This document shows positions 20,461 to 32,027 of a stretch of 64,000 nt of DNA, piece by piece (within the stretch, counting starts at the first letter, position 1; each line of letters opens with the position of its first letter). The stretch is from Onthophagus taurus. Its lineage: Eukaryota; Arthropoda; Insecta; Coleoptera; Scarabaeidae. The position numbers were made by a program, and so were the translations under genes. The DNA lies in NCBI RefSeq assembly GCF_036711975.1, contig NC_091971.1, positions 28,031,501 to 28,095,500 of the forward strand, written 5' to 3'. Below the pieces are notes generated by a model. The model did no database searches, was not told the DNA's origin, and saw only the letters and a list, made by a program, of their open reading frames with translations.

Positions 20461-20527
20461 CTGACAAGTTTCGCCTTAAAGGCATCCTCAGGGACTTTGT
20501 TTAGAAAACTTTGTTCTAAACAAAGTC
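20461..20527 (-). ncRNA. Hammerhead-like core next to a perfect 14-bp hairpin
   Basis: Read on the minus strand: a 14-bp hairpin (GACTTTGTTTAGAA with loop CAAAGTT and its complement, 20527-20493), then CTGAGGA, a 3-bp stem GCC-TTTAA-GGC, then GAAAC. This reproduces the CUGANGA / stem II / GAAA layout of hammerhead ribozymes with stem I as the long hairpin. I could not find the partner strand for stem III, so cleavage activity is doubtful. Similar structures mark Penelope-type elements. Confidence 0.4.
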
Positions 20528-20669
20528 ATTTTCTTCCAAAACAAACCGGCGTCATCAATCTTAAAAAATGTGATCAGGTGTAGTCAACAAATTTAGCTGC
20601 ACTTTCAGTGTCTACAGTAGCCTTTGCACTTTAATGTGCAGTAGCCTTTACACTTTGTAATATAATTAA

Positions 20670-21655
20670 TAATCATCAGTTTGGCTTTAGGACTGATAAG
20701 TCAACTCAGGATGCTGTTTTGGATTTTTATGCATCTGTGGTGGAGGGTCTGGATACCCGGTCTGTCTGTTGTGGCCTATTCTTTGACTTGTCTAGAGCGT
20801 TTGATACTCTACATCACCAACTACTCTTAAAAAATTGAGTAAATATGGTAATCGAGGCCCAGCCTTAGCGTGGATTCAAAGTTATCTGTCTGGCAGGCAG
20901 CAGCTGGTAAAGTGGTCAAAGAATCCTCTGTCTACTCGTCTCTCCTCCCAGTGCAATATGGAGTCCCTCGGGGGAGCATATTGGGGCCGTTGCTTTTCAT
21001 TTTGTACTTGATACCGAAATTGTCAAAACTATTTATTACGGTTTGGTTTATTCCCATCTAAATTATGGCATTGTGTGTTGGGGCAATTCTTCGACTTCAC
21101 AATGCCCAGAAGAAAGTCATTAGGTCGATGTTTGATTTGTCTTATAATGAATCATGTAAGGAATCATTTGGAAAGAATCGCTTATTAACCATGCCTTGTG
21201 TTTATATTCTGCAATCACTCTTATATGTAAAGAAACTCCTTACGGAGTTTGCTAGGAGTGGTGATATAAATACTCAATACCCCACTAGGCAGGCTGGAAA
21301 TCTGTACATACCCAAATGCCGACTGTCTCTCACCCAAAATAGCCCTCAACATATGATGATTCGCTTATACAATCATTTGCCGATAACATTTAAGAGGTTT
21401 GATTTCAACCGTTTCAAGTATAAATTGAAAATTTTCCTTACATCCAAATGCTTTTACTCAGTGGGGGAATATTTACTAAACACTGAATGGGACCACGACG
21501 ATGACAGAGAATTGCAGCAATTTATTTTGTTTCCTTTTGTGTTTGTTTTTTCTATTTTCGCTATGCATGTTAGCTGTGATATGACGAAAGTAACAACAAT
21601 TTCTGATGCTGTATAGCCTATGGAAATAAAGATATTATTATTATTATTATTAATG
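20670..21655 (+). pseudogene. CR1/jockey-type LINE fragment, 3' end with (ATT)n tail
   Basis: The RT part reads QFGFRTDKSTQDAVLDF and LFFDLSRAFDTLHHQLLL. After frameshifts come the QYGVPRGSILGPLLF equivalent and a deletion that removes the YADD block. The thumb/C-terminal ORF (21065-21616) contains LYNHLPITFKRFDFNRFK, typical of the end of these LINE ORF2 proteins. It ends in (TTA)n at about 21630-21651 after an AATAAA. It is 5'-truncated, frameshifted and dead. Confidence 0.85.
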
Positions 21656-21708
21656 TTATGTAAATTTAATCTCTTCATAAACTTTTCAAACCATCCATAA
21701 GTAGCAAC

Positions 21709-22408
21709 AAAAATGTTAAAAATAGAAGAGTGTTGAAAAAAAAAACGGTATCCGAAGCATTGTACAGAAAAACTTTTACTACAGAAGTTGTAGCAAATTG
21801 TACCCTTAACGCAATGGTCTCTAACATTTTTGCTCCCAGATGCATCAATATCGAGAATTTTTCAAAAATGTGAAAATTAGAAGAGTGTTGAAAAAAAACG
21901 GTATCCGGAGCATAATACAGAAAAACTTTTACTACAAAAGTTGTAGCAAACTGTACCCTTAACGCAATGGTCTGTAACATTTTTGCTCCTAAATGCATCA
22001 ATGTGGAGAATTTTTCTAAAATGTTAAAAATAGAAGAGTGTTGAAAAAAAAACGGTATCCGAAGCATTGTACAGAAAAACTTTTACTACAGAAGTTGTAG
22101 CAAATTGTACCCTTAACGCAATGGGCTGTAATATTTTTGCTCCCAGATGCATCAATGGCGAGAATTTTTCAAAAATGTGAAAATTAGAAGAGTGTTGAAA
22201 AAAAACGGTATCCGGAGCATAATACAGAAAAACTTTTACTACAAAATTTGTAGCAAATTGTACCCTTAACGCAATGGTCTGTAACATTTTTGTTCCTAGA
22301 TGCATCAATGTGGAGAATTTTTCTAAAATGTTAAAAATAGAAGAGTGTTGAAAAAAAACGGTATCCGAAGCATTGTACAGAAAAACTTTTACTACAGAAG
22401 TTGTAGGT
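21709..22408 (+). repeat. 154-bp satellite, five monomers in alternating A/B types
   Basis: The anchor GAAGAGTGTTG recurs at 21725, 21880, 22033, 22187 and 22340, a 153-155-bp period. Monomers 1, 3 and 5 share TGTTAAAAATAG upstream and GAAGCATTGTACAG downstream. Monomers 2 and 4 share TGTGAAAATTAG and GGAGCATAATACAG. The array is therefore an A-B-A-B-A higher-order repeat of about 308 bp. The long minus-strand ORFs across it are by-products of the repeat. Confidence 0.92.
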
Positions 22409-22619
22409 AAACACGGAATGGGACCAGATGCATCAACTTCCCGATAGCGTTGTCTGGCCGATAAGTTAGTTTGTACTGATTATCGACAGGATAACTTATC
22501 GGATACTCAGAGGTGCCGATAAGACGGTTATCCGCCAGATTTGTATGGTTACCAAGGTTTTTATATAACAACATTCACAAACCTTGTCTGTAGTGAAAAA
22601 GTTTGGTTAGTTTGTTATT

Positions 22620-22975
22620 ATGGAAGAAAAAATATAAACGTGCTACTAATTATACACAAGAGGAGTGTTGGCGATTAATTGAAATAGTAGAAAATCTAGC
22701 TAATATTATAGAAAATAAAACAAACTGATGCGGTCACTTGGAAAGAGAAGGTAAGTATGGTAATTATTTATCATATATCTTGTATTTTAGAAAGCGGTCG
22801 GCATGGCAAAAGATTTGTCAAACTTGTAATTCAACGGCACGACAAACCGTACATGGGAACAGCTTCGCAGTAAATACGAAACATTAAAAAAAGAGGCTTA
22901 TCAAGCCGTTGCCAAATACCACACTGATGTGATGGGTACTGGTGGAGGTCCATGTGAAGAAAAGGTAAACCCGTT
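22620..22975 (+). pseudogene. Myb/SANT-like DNA-binding domain remnant
   Basis: Fragments in shifting frames read RATNYTQEECWRLIEIVE, then WEQLRSKYETLKKEAYQ and MGTGGGPCEE. This is the Myb/SANT-like domain found in MSANTD3-type proteins and in Harbinger accessory genes. Frameshifts near 22730 and 22800 show that it is dead. The sequence after it does not continue the family. Confidence 0.65.
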
Positions 22976-23099
22976 ACATGAAAGAATTAGGAATTTGATA
23001 AAACTAAGCTGCGATGAACACCATCACAATTCGATAGTGATTGTTTGTTTGGCTCAATTCATACGAACGTAAATTACGCTACAAATCTTTTAGTAGAAT

Positions 23100-23385
23100 T
23101 TGGATAAAGTACATACCGTACGTAACGGTCATGAAACCTGCGGATGATCTCTGCGATATTATGTAATCAAAAAGCAGTTGCCGCGATCACATTGAAAAAG
23201 CTAAGAATCAACGATCCAACATGGATGTATCCAACATGGTGAGCCACTGTAGATCCAACTCACGTACTATCATTCGACTTTGCCCAAACAGTGCATTACC
23301 CAGTACTTCAAGGCGCTGAGAAAATGTGCTGTATTTGGTATCGTCAATGAAAAAAAGAAAAATCCAGTACAATTATCTCATAGAT
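23100..23385 (+). pseudogene. Fragment of an insect transposon-associated ORF
   Basis: Shifted frames give YVTVMKPADDLCDIM, FDFAQTVHYPVLQGAEKM and, in another frame, YNYLIDQ. These resemble a recurring insect transposon-associated protein that I can recognise but not name with confidence. It is cut off by the start of the hAT element. Confidence 0.35.
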
Positions 23386-23671
23386 CAGAGATGCACAGAC
23401 CGCGGCCCGCCGGTCGAATACTGGTGGCCCGCCGACAGCAAAAATAATATTCTCGTACATTCGAAAAATAATAAATATTAAAGTACTTTGTTTCTTTTGA
23501 TATTGTGAGCGACGTCCATAAAACTTATGAAAATCATTTAAATACCGCGCCAGTTCATGAATGAAACGACGCCGCGGCCGCGCCGCCTCAAGCGCCCAAA
23601 AATACTAAGTCAAGTAACATCGACTTAAGTCGATAGCAATAGTCCCGAATTCCCGATTGCTCGCGTAGATA

Positions 23672-23770
23672 CACGAAGCTTCCAGAGTCGGTTTCGAGAT
23701 TTCTCCAGACAGTTTTCGACTCTATACGCGCGGTATAAAAGCCACGCTAACCGCAGCCACCGACAGTTCG
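23672..23770 (+). promoter_or_regulatory. Heat-shock-gene-like promoter driving the hAT transposase
   Basis: GAAGCTTCCAGAG (23675-23687) is close to a three-pentamer heat shock element (GAAnnTTCnnGAG). A weaker cluster, TTTCGAGATTTCTCCAGA, follows at 23692-23709. TATAAAA lies at 23734-23740, and a candidate initiator ACAGTT lies about 30 bases further on (23763-23768). The leader after it is A-rich with AAAG/GAAG/AAGTG words, as in insect hsp70 leaders. The arrangement is seen directly; that it responds to heat is inference. Confidence 0.55.
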
Positions 23771-24142
23771 GTTTAAATTTGAGTGAAGTGTCAACAGAAA
23801 GAAATAAGCGCGAAAATACAAAGCGAAGTTACAAGTGATTGAGAATAAGTGCAGATTAATAGTGTTTTTAGAAGGCAATAGTTCTAGTGTAGATTTTAAC
23901 TCGACTATGGTGTCATATATTTTGATCCACATTCAACGTAGATTACCTGTTGCAGTGTTAACCCGCCAAGTGCCATGTATAATTGTGTTGTGAAATCGTA
24001 AGTAAAACTCTGTTATTAATAAGTGTTTCCCTACCTATTTAATCAATTATTTTTGGTAATTTAAAAAAGGATGGGTAATTTAAGTAGGTACTGTAATTGT
24101 TTTTAGGTGCTGTGTTAATCCTAGCCAGGATTAGAACACAAC
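23764..24142 (+). other. 5' leader of the hAT transcript with one intron
   Basis: The probable transcript starts near 23764. An intron runs from GTAAGT (23998) to TTTTTAG (24106). The second exon contains the initiator ATG at 24143. Confidence 0.5.
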
Positions 24143-25333
24143 ATGGACAAGCCAGGACCTAGTAAAAAACGTAAGGTTAAAGATGAAAATCGGCAGTTTC
24201 AAGAAATTTTGACTGAGAAATACTTTTTCGTATGGTCGCATAACAAAGTCGTTTGTTTAATTTGCAAGAATTCTGTTGCGATTGCAAAGGAATATAATGT
24301 AAAAAGGCACTATGAAACGCAGCATCCTACTTTTACCAAGTTTACAGGCGAATTAAGAAAGCAAAAAATGTTGTCTTTAAAACGGGAGCTTATTGGTCAG
24401 CAAACTATGTTTATAAAACCCATTCAAGATTCAGAAACAGCTACAGAAGTTAGTTATGAAATTTATCGAATGATAGCAAAGCGAAGTCTCCCCTTCAATG
24501 ATGGGGATTTTGTAAAAGAATGCATAGAAATTGCCGCTAAGAAAATGTGTCCAGAAGCAACAAAAAAGTTTGAGAAAATTCAACTGAATCGTATGACTAT
24601 CCAAAGACGAATTTTGTCTTTGTCAGGTAATATTGCGGAACAATTAACTGAAAAAACTAAGATTATTGAATTTTTTTCATTAGCACTCGACGAATCCACT
24701 GATATTAGTTCCACAGCTCAACTTCTCATATTCATACAAGGTGTTACTCAAGATTTTCAAGTCTTAGAAGAGTTATTAGGAATGTGTTCATTGAAAGGTC
24801 AAACCAAAGGAGTTGATGTACTCAATGTACTTTTGGATGAGTGTTCAAAAACTGATTTGGACTTATCAAAATTATCGGAAGTTACGACTGACGGTGCTCC
24901 TTCGATGATTGGTGTCAATTCCGGGCTAGTTACTTTGCTGAAAAAGCATCTGCAAGAAAAAAACATAAACGCTGAAGATCTCATGCAGTTTCACTGCATT
25001 ATACACCAAGAAGCCCTCTGTTCTAAAAAAATTGAATTTCAAAATGTCATGAAAGTGGTAGTTTCGACTGTAAATTTCATAAAATCACGAGGGCTCAATC
25101 ACAGGCAATTCAAACAATTCCTTGATGACATCGAAAGCGAATATGGAGATTTACTGTATTATACAGAAGTAAGGTGGCTAAGTCGTGGATTAACACTGGA
25201 ACGATTTCTAAATTTAATAGAAGAAATTGGTATATTTCTGGCGAGTGGCTGTGTCATCGATTCGTCCCCCAGCGACCATAACAAGCTAGTTTCGGCTAAA
25301 CAACTAACTAGTACGACTGGATATAATATTTAA
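24143..25333 (+). pseudogene. hAT transposase (GTF2IRD2/ZBED-like), C-terminally truncated
   Basis: The 396-codon ORF starts MDKPGPSKKRKVKDENRQF. Residues 30-65 form a BED-like finger (VCLICKNSVAIAKEYNVKRH with downstream His). The RNase-H-like core includes FFSLALDESTDISSTAQ (first Asp), VTTDGAPSMIG (second Asp), the FHCIIHQEALC block and VRWLSRGLTLERF. Soon after this the sequence diverges (ASGCVIDSSPSDHNK) and stops. The catalytic Glu and the C-terminal dimerisation domain, about 180 residues, are therefore missing. The intact ORF up to the break suggests a recent deletion. Confidence 0.85.
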
Positions 25334-25763
25334 AAGAATATTTTACTTGCTTGAAAGGTATAACTAAATATCACCACTTTATAATTTGCGAGAATGGCAT
25401 AGTGAAGCTGAAACAATATGCAAATAGCGAAGAATTTGAGCAGGTCAGTCTTATGTTCAAGCCAGTGGATGAGCAAAAAATGCCAGAAAAGCTTAAACGG
25501 TCGTAAAGTCACTTGAAAGACAGTGGTATTTATTCAAGACCGTTCGGAACTTAGTAACTGATCCCAGCAAACAAAATGAACTAGCACCGGAACCGCTGAA
25601 AAAGTTGGAAAAAAAGAAAACAAAAGATAACCGCGGTAGGATGAATGAAGATGTTTTGAAGGAGCAGAATGCGAACATAAAACAGAAAAGAAAGAGACAT
25701 AAAAAGGTGTTAAAGGCACCTTGCATTAAACTTTCGATGCAAATAACTCAGCCGCGAAGATAG
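25327..25763 (+). pseudogene. Unidentified coding remnant with one frameshift
   Basis: Two open frames abut. 25327-25500 includes ITKYHHFIICENGIVKLK. 25500-25763 includes SLERQWYLFKTVRNLVTD, then a Lys-rich tail (KKLEKKKTKDNRGRMNED...KRKRHKKVLKAP) and TAG. A single +1 shift joins them into about 145 residues. The basic tail and the RQWYLFKTVR segment look like real protein. I do not recognise the family. It starts where the hAT transposase loses homology, so it may be the far side of the deletion or a separate host-derived fragment. Confidence 0.4.
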
Positions 25764-26437
25764 TTGCGAAGCCAAGGAAGGACCGCACTTTACACTATTA
25801 GAATGATTCAAAATGTCAAACTCGACCTCTTGACACCTAAACCCCCTTTCCGTAGTCCAGGTCACAATTATATTTATTAATTAATTAATAATTGTTAATA
25901 TTTAGTTCGTAGATAAATATTACGTAGATATAAAACTGTGCGTGAAGTGCTACTAACTTCACACACTGTTTCATAAATAACTATAATATGATGGCATAGA
26001 CTTACTACACTAGACCGCGCCTCCATAGCAGCTGCTATAAGAGCGTGTGTTACCAAGATAGGTAGGCAACCCGTAGTCCAAGGAGGGGCAGAAAAGCGAA
26101 TGTAGCATTCAATGTAGTGCATATCTCCTTTACTACAAGTTGCGGTATTATTTTAGAGCAAACCCCAGGCTTATATTGTATATTGGCTATTATTGTAAAG
26201 TACTATGCTGTAGTACAATTTGGTAACCTACTGATGTTTAAACAACGTTTGTTTGTTATATATTTGCCTTATCCTGACATTAATTTCATTCACATCTTTC
26301 TCTTGATGATGTATGCGAAGCGTGAAATACACTTTTAGAATTAATTTTATGAGTTGTACAATGTGATTATTAATAAATAAATAAATAGGGTCTTGATCTA
26401 AAATATGCTAATTTAAAGACGTAAACAGAGTGCTAGT

Positions 26438-26684
26438 TGTTTCGTGATCACATACAAGAGAACTACCCGTTCTCTGAGCAATCGTCCAGTAATTGTGGTT
26501 TTCTATTTGGTTTTATTCTTAAATCAGTTGAACTCAATCGAATTATTTGACAAAACTAATATTTTTTAATAATCTTTTTTTTTGTGTTGCTATGACATTG
26601 TTACTAACGAACGAACAACTATTTTGCGTTTTGGATTGCACGTTCTTTTAAAAATAAAAACTTAAACGTCCCAAATCATCAACA
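26438..26684 (-). repeat. BEL/Pao LTR (3' LTR of a minus-strand element)
   Basis: This 247-bp repeat starts TGTTTCGTGATC and ends CATCAACA as read on +. It is nearly identical to 32047-32294. The preceding CTAGT (26433-26437) is repeated after the other LTR. Confidence 0.95.
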
Positions 26685-26696
26685 TTCTCCCACCTG
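26685..26696 (-). promoter_or_regulatory. Polypurine tract of BEL/Pao
   Basis: On the minus strand, AGGTGGGAGAA abuts the 3' LTR, the expected plus-strand primer for reverse transcription. An 8-bp stem, GAGACAGT/ACTGTCTC, lies just upstream at 26697-26723. Confidence 0.7.
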
Positions 26697-26726
26697 AGAC
26701 AGTATTTATCCGACACTGTCTCACAC

Positions 26727-29700
26727 TTACTCACAAAATCTCATAGGTAATTTGACTTCGCGTCCACATCGCGTTTTCCGAACAGCGTCACTCTCGCACT
26801 TATCACTATCTTCTTCAACCGATGCTGGCTCCGACGTCAATAAGGGTACTGGTTGCTCTTCTGAATCTTGACTCGTGCACTCTAAGGGGTAGAGTCTCTG
26901 AAGTGGACGGATAACTTGTCCATATGGAGTGTGGAGTTTCACTAGTCGCACCTTTCCATCGATACCAGGTATCAGTTCAATAACCCGTCCCATGATCCAG
27001 TCAAGCCGTTTCGAATTGTCATTTCCAATTAAAACCACTTCGTTCAAGCTCACGTTTCGCGGATTTTTCACGAATCGCGTTTGTCGTAATTGTCCTAGGT
27101 ATTCCGACCGAAATCTTTTGCGCAAATCGTCACGTAACTTTTGCAAATATCGATACCGTCTGTTTAACGCGTTTCTATCCACGGTATCTAAGTCCGGTAC
27201 ACCACTTTCTCTCAGATCGCGCAGGGACACTACCGGCGATAGAGTAATTAAGTCCCCCGTTTGCTCGGAAAGAAATGTTAATGGTCGCGAATTTACGACA
27301 GACTCACAATCACATAAAACAGTATACAGTTCGTCTTGTGTCAATTTAGCTTTACCTAGCAGTTTCTTTAGCAGTTGTTTAAGCAGTCCTATAAGGCGTT
27401 CCCACCAACCTCCCCACCATGGTGCAGACGGCGGATTGAAACACCATTTAATCTTCTGTGCTGTGCCGAAATTTGATACTTCTACCCAATTTAATTTAGA
27501 AAACAGATTTTCAGTTCCGACAAAATTTGTCCCATTGTCTGAATAGATCACATGTGGTCTACCCCTTCTAGCAATAAATCTTCTCAAAGCCCTTATGAAT
27601 GTTGCCGTCGATAACGAATCCACCAACTCTAAATGAACCGCTCGATAAATAGCACACGTGAACAAACATATCCAGGTTTTTCCTCCATCGCGTAGATACA
27701 ATGGACCGGTCAAATCCACTCCAACAACCTCAAAACAAACAGCATCTTTCACACGATTTGTGGGTAAAGGCGGGGCTTTCTCTTCCGCACATTTTGCAGT
27801 GTATCTTTTGCAGATAACACAATCGTTCACGATAGTACGAATTGCTTTTCGCCCTCCAATCACCCAATATTTTTCACGTAAAATGTTCATTAAGCCTTGT
27901 ACTCCCACATGACAATTTTCGATATGGCAATCTCTAATCAACCTTCTTGTCACTGGATGCTTTCCTGGAAGAACGTAAGGACTCCGGAAAGTTTGTAAAT
28001 CGTCTCTCATAGATATTCTCGTTTCCAACACCAAAATTCCATCTTCATCTTTCCTAACAACATTCAGGGTTGAAAGCCGATTATATTTTGCTGGAAAACA
28101 TTTTTGCTGAATGATGGACATCAGCCTCTTTTCTGCCTCATTTTCCTCTTCTACAGTTAGAGACTTTTCTCTTATCACATCAGGATATCTACAGTTATAC
28201 ACAAACCGCAACATCCAAGCAATCATTCGAACGTTTTTCCTATAACTTGAGAAAAATCGATAGAAACGACTTGCATCGTTGATATTCATCATCGACACAA
28301 TTGTTTTTTTCTTTCTTTCAGCATTAATTTCTTCTTCATCTTCGTCCGGTTTAATCCCAGGCCATTCATTTGGAGGTTTCATTAGCCACTTAGGGCCCTC
28401 CCACCATTTCGATTCGAACAATTGTTTGGGAGAACACCCTCTAGATGGCAAATCCGCTGGGTTAATCGTACCCGGTAAATGTTTCCATGCTTCTACGTTC
28501 GTGAGTTCTCTGATCTCCTTCACCCTGTTCCACACGAAAGTTGACCATTCTTCACGACGTTTTATCCATCCAAGCACCGTGGTAGAGTCAGTCCAGAAAT
28601 AAACATCCTCAACGACGTTTAAGGTTTCTTGCACGCTTATAGCAAGTCGAGCACCAATTGTAGTCGCTAACAATTCCAGTCTTGGAATGGACATCTTCTT
28701 GATCGGCGCCACTCTCGACCTTGCTTGTAACAAGATTGTTTTGACCCCTTCACAGGTTTCAACTCTCAAAAAGACAGCCGCAGCATAAGCGCTGCCGCTA
28801 GCATCGCAGAATGTGTGTAGCGATGACCTGTAGTTCTCGTTTGGCCCCATTCTTATCCACCTGGGAACCTCTATACGAAAAATTAATGGTAATTCGCTTA
28901 CCCATTTCATGAACATTTTGTTCGTTTCATCATCTATCTCCTCATCCCATCCAATTTTATTTTTCCACATTTCCTGTGACATCAGCTTAGGGTACAAAGT
29001 TGTGGGGCTGGTTACTCCAATTGGATCGAATATTCGCTAAGCGTAAGAAAGAACAATTCTCTTCGTAATCACGCCATTCGTTGTCTTAGGTGTATAACAA
29101 AGCATTAGAGTGTCATGTCTTGTATTCCAATTTAATCCCAATAATGGCACAATGTGATCTTTCAAACTTTCTATCTTACTACACTCCCACCCTGTCAACT
29201 CAAACCTACCTTCGGCCATCAGCGCAGTAGCTTCTCTTACGAAAAGATCTTTTGTTTGCTCATCCGGTACGCTAGTAACACAATTGTCTACATAAAATGC
29301 TTTTCTTAACCGGTTTACAGTGGATTCAGAATAAATGTTTTCCTCTTCTCCTCCACAATATTTTTCAATATGTTGCTCTAAAGTAGCGCCGAGAAGGAAA
29401 GGACTTGAATTCACCCCAAATACCACCCTTCGGTGACGATATAGTAAATCTTTTCCTTCGTCTGTCTTCCATATGAATCTCAGGAAATCTCTATCCCTGA
29501 CATTCAGGCTAATTTGTAAAAACGCTTTTCTGATATCCGATGTTACTCCAACCCTTTCTATTCTAAAGCGTAACAACACATCAGGAATCAACTCAATCAA
29601 ATTTATACCTTTTTCCAAGCAATCGTTTAGAGATGGTCTTCCTTTTTCCTTGGCTGAAGCATCAAATACCGGACGCACCTTAGTTGTGGTACTGGACTCT

Positions 29701-31925
29701 TTGAATACGGGTCGATGCGGTAAATAATGTGCGGTATTGTCGATTTCATCTTGAGGTATCCTTTCTATAATCCCTTCCGACAACCACTGTGCAAAAACAT
29801 CAGAGTATCTTTCAACGTCCCCAGTTGCCTGAAGTTTGTTGTATACAGATTGAAGTCTCTTCTTCGCCAAATTGTAATTATTCGGTAATGGTGGATGTCC
29901 TTCCTTCCAAGGCAACTGCACCTCATACCGTCCTTCTTCATTTACTACTGTCGTCTCCTTAAATAATGTTTTAACTGCCTTTTCTAATTCAACTTTAGAC
30001 CGGTTCTCTTCTGGATCCGAAATTCCTAGTACATCCAGCTGCCAAAGTTTTGAAATCGGCATATCTTTTGTCAATAACGACGTGCTAGTGGCAAAAACGT
30101 TCCCTTTTAAAACTTTTGTCGTTTTTATTTTTCCCATAAGTGTCCACCCGAGTAATGTCTCCAACGCTACGAGTCCACATTTCAATTGCAGTTTCTTACC
30201 GGTAAGTAGTTTCCCAACAACATCTGCTCCTATCAATACGGATACTTCACGGCAATTGCCTGTGTCACTCAATTTAATACCAGCGTTTTTTAATTCCGTC
30301 GTCCAAGCCCCATTAAAAACATTGGGAATTGCGGAACATATAGTTGGCTGATCTAGAACTTCAAATCTACAGGCAAATTCACCATCAAGACGCACCAATC
30401 TTATTTCATAGCATCGATGTTCTTGTTCTTCAGTTTGAGTTCCTCCAAATAACGCATGAACAATCCTTTCTGTTCGTTTTGTCCGACACTTTATTTCGGT
30501 GGCAACAGATTTCAAGACATAAGACCTTTGAAATCCAGTATCTATAATAGCCCGAACTTCCTTCTCTCCGCCGGACCCGGTTATCTTTACCACAAGTGTC
30601 TGCAGAAAAACGTGCATATTCGTGCAATTACTCAAGTTTACATCTTCGGTCTTCTTTTGAAGTTGACTCGCCGATTTATCTGCTTCTAAGCTGGGACACA
30701 ACAAAACAATATGTTGCTCTCCACAAAGAACGCATCTTAATTTCACGCGACATCTTCTACTCAAATGTCCCAATTGTGCGCATCGAAAACAGGCCCTTTT
30801 GTTATTCAAAATCTTTTTCTTTTCGTTTAAATCCATTTTCTGCGCTTTAAAACATTTGTCCGTAACATGATTCCCTTCACAAAAAACACACTTGCTTGCA
30901 AGCCCATTGTTGATGAGCCCCGCTGCAGTGGCTTGTGTTGGTTCCACATTCTTCATCTTCGCAGGCTTTCCTTTGGTTTTTACGCCAAAACCCTCCACCG
31001 CCAAAGCGATCCGCTCTTCTCCTTCAACCTCGGCCTTCAAAAACTCCATAAGGTGATTGAGCCTAGTCTTTGACGGATTACTTGCTTTATCTGTGGGTTC
31101 CGGTGTCCTTTGCCAGACACGTAACAATTCCTCTGGTAAACAGGACTCGACAAGCGGATACAACATGGCCGCACAAGTGTCGGTAGTAATTCCCAGCGTT
31201 TCCAAGGCTCTTAGTTGTGTTTCTAATCGGTCATACAGTGTTGCCATCTGGCATTTTCCACCGCGACCCAATGCGTTATTGAGCACTAACTTAAGCAATT
31301 CCCTAACATAGACTTCCACGAGCATGTCTTTTCTTCCAAAACGCGCTTCCAATGTCTCAATTGCTTTGACATAATTGTCTGCGGTCGGGGGAAAACTGTC
31401 TATTAAATCTTTGGCCCTCGAGTTTGGTATCATTGCCGAAATTAAATATTGAAATTTATCTTCCGGTGCTAAATCCTCGTCCTCGTGTACCTTTTTAAAT
31501 TGGCTCCAGAAAGCTAACCATTCTCTTATGTCCCCGCCGAATTTCTTGAGTTCGATCTTAGGTAGTTTGAATTTATGCGATAAACTTTGATTTGCGAGTA
31601 TCGGCGCAGATGTCGATGCCGTCGATACCGCGTTTGAAAATACTTTATTGCAACGAACTTTTAATTTAAAAAATTTAATCTGGTAATCGTCGCATTTTGC
31701 AAGTTCGTCATCAATATCTTTGTCTGCTACTCCGTTCGCAATCATTAATTTTAAAATTTGAGCATCGCTAACCTTTAGGTCTCCCATTTTCTCCGCTAAG
31801 AGGTTAAAAATAGCTTCCAAATCATCGAGATCAGGGTTGCTTGCTGCCAAAACAGTGTCTACTTCTCGGGATGATCGAGTAAAAGCGCTGCGAAGAAGTG
31901 CACGCCGCTTTCTTTCTTCGTCCAT
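26727..31925 (-). pseudogene. BEL/Pao Gag-Pol polyprotein with one in-frame TAG
   Basis: One frame of about 1730 codons runs on the minus strand from the likely ATG at 31925 (MDEERKRRALL) to 26727, broken only by TAG at about 29037-29039. In order: DUF1759-type gag (KKFGGDIREWLAFWSQF), zinc knuckles (CFRCAQLGHLSRRC), DUF1758 protease (RAIIDTGFQRSYV), and RT (VRPVFDASAKEKGRPSLND, then the Pao-type YVDNCV). After the stop come RNase H (TFCDASGSAYAAAVF), the integrase finger and core (VGVDLTGPLYL, VIYSDNGTNFVG, CESVVNSRPLTF) and a C-terminal DUF5641 region. The stop falls right after RT, in a position where Pao proteins have Gln; CAG to TAG is one transition. Confidence 0.93.
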
Positions 31926-32027
31926 TATCGAAAACCACACCCAAACAAATTCTAACACGCAAAAGTGATAACGTCACGCGTACGGAAATCTTCACGTCAG
32001 CCTCGCGTACGTAAATCCAATCTTGTG

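Larger units (their letters stand above)
23386..25333 (+). mobile_element. hAT transposon, 5' end to truncated transposase
   Basis: The left end begins CAGAGATGCACAGACCGCGG, a plausible hAT terminal repeat (CAG...). It is followed by an unusually GC-rich leader, a promoter, a spliced leader and the transposase ORF. The matching right terminal repeat was not found: the element appears deleted from about 25315 on. A 16-bp palindrome, ATCGACTTAAGTCGAT, lies near 23617. Confidence 0.65.

Noticed and set aside
21675-22308. Two related minus-strand ORFs of 130 and 94 codons
   Set aside because: They are repeats of the same translation because they lie across the 154-bp satellite; not genes.
26929-27546. 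205-codon plus-strand ORF
   Set aside because: It is antisense to the BEL/Pao integrase region and has no protein features of its own.
28279-31311. Several plus-strand ORFs across the BEL/Pao gag-pol
   Set aside because: All are shadows of the long minus-strand frame.
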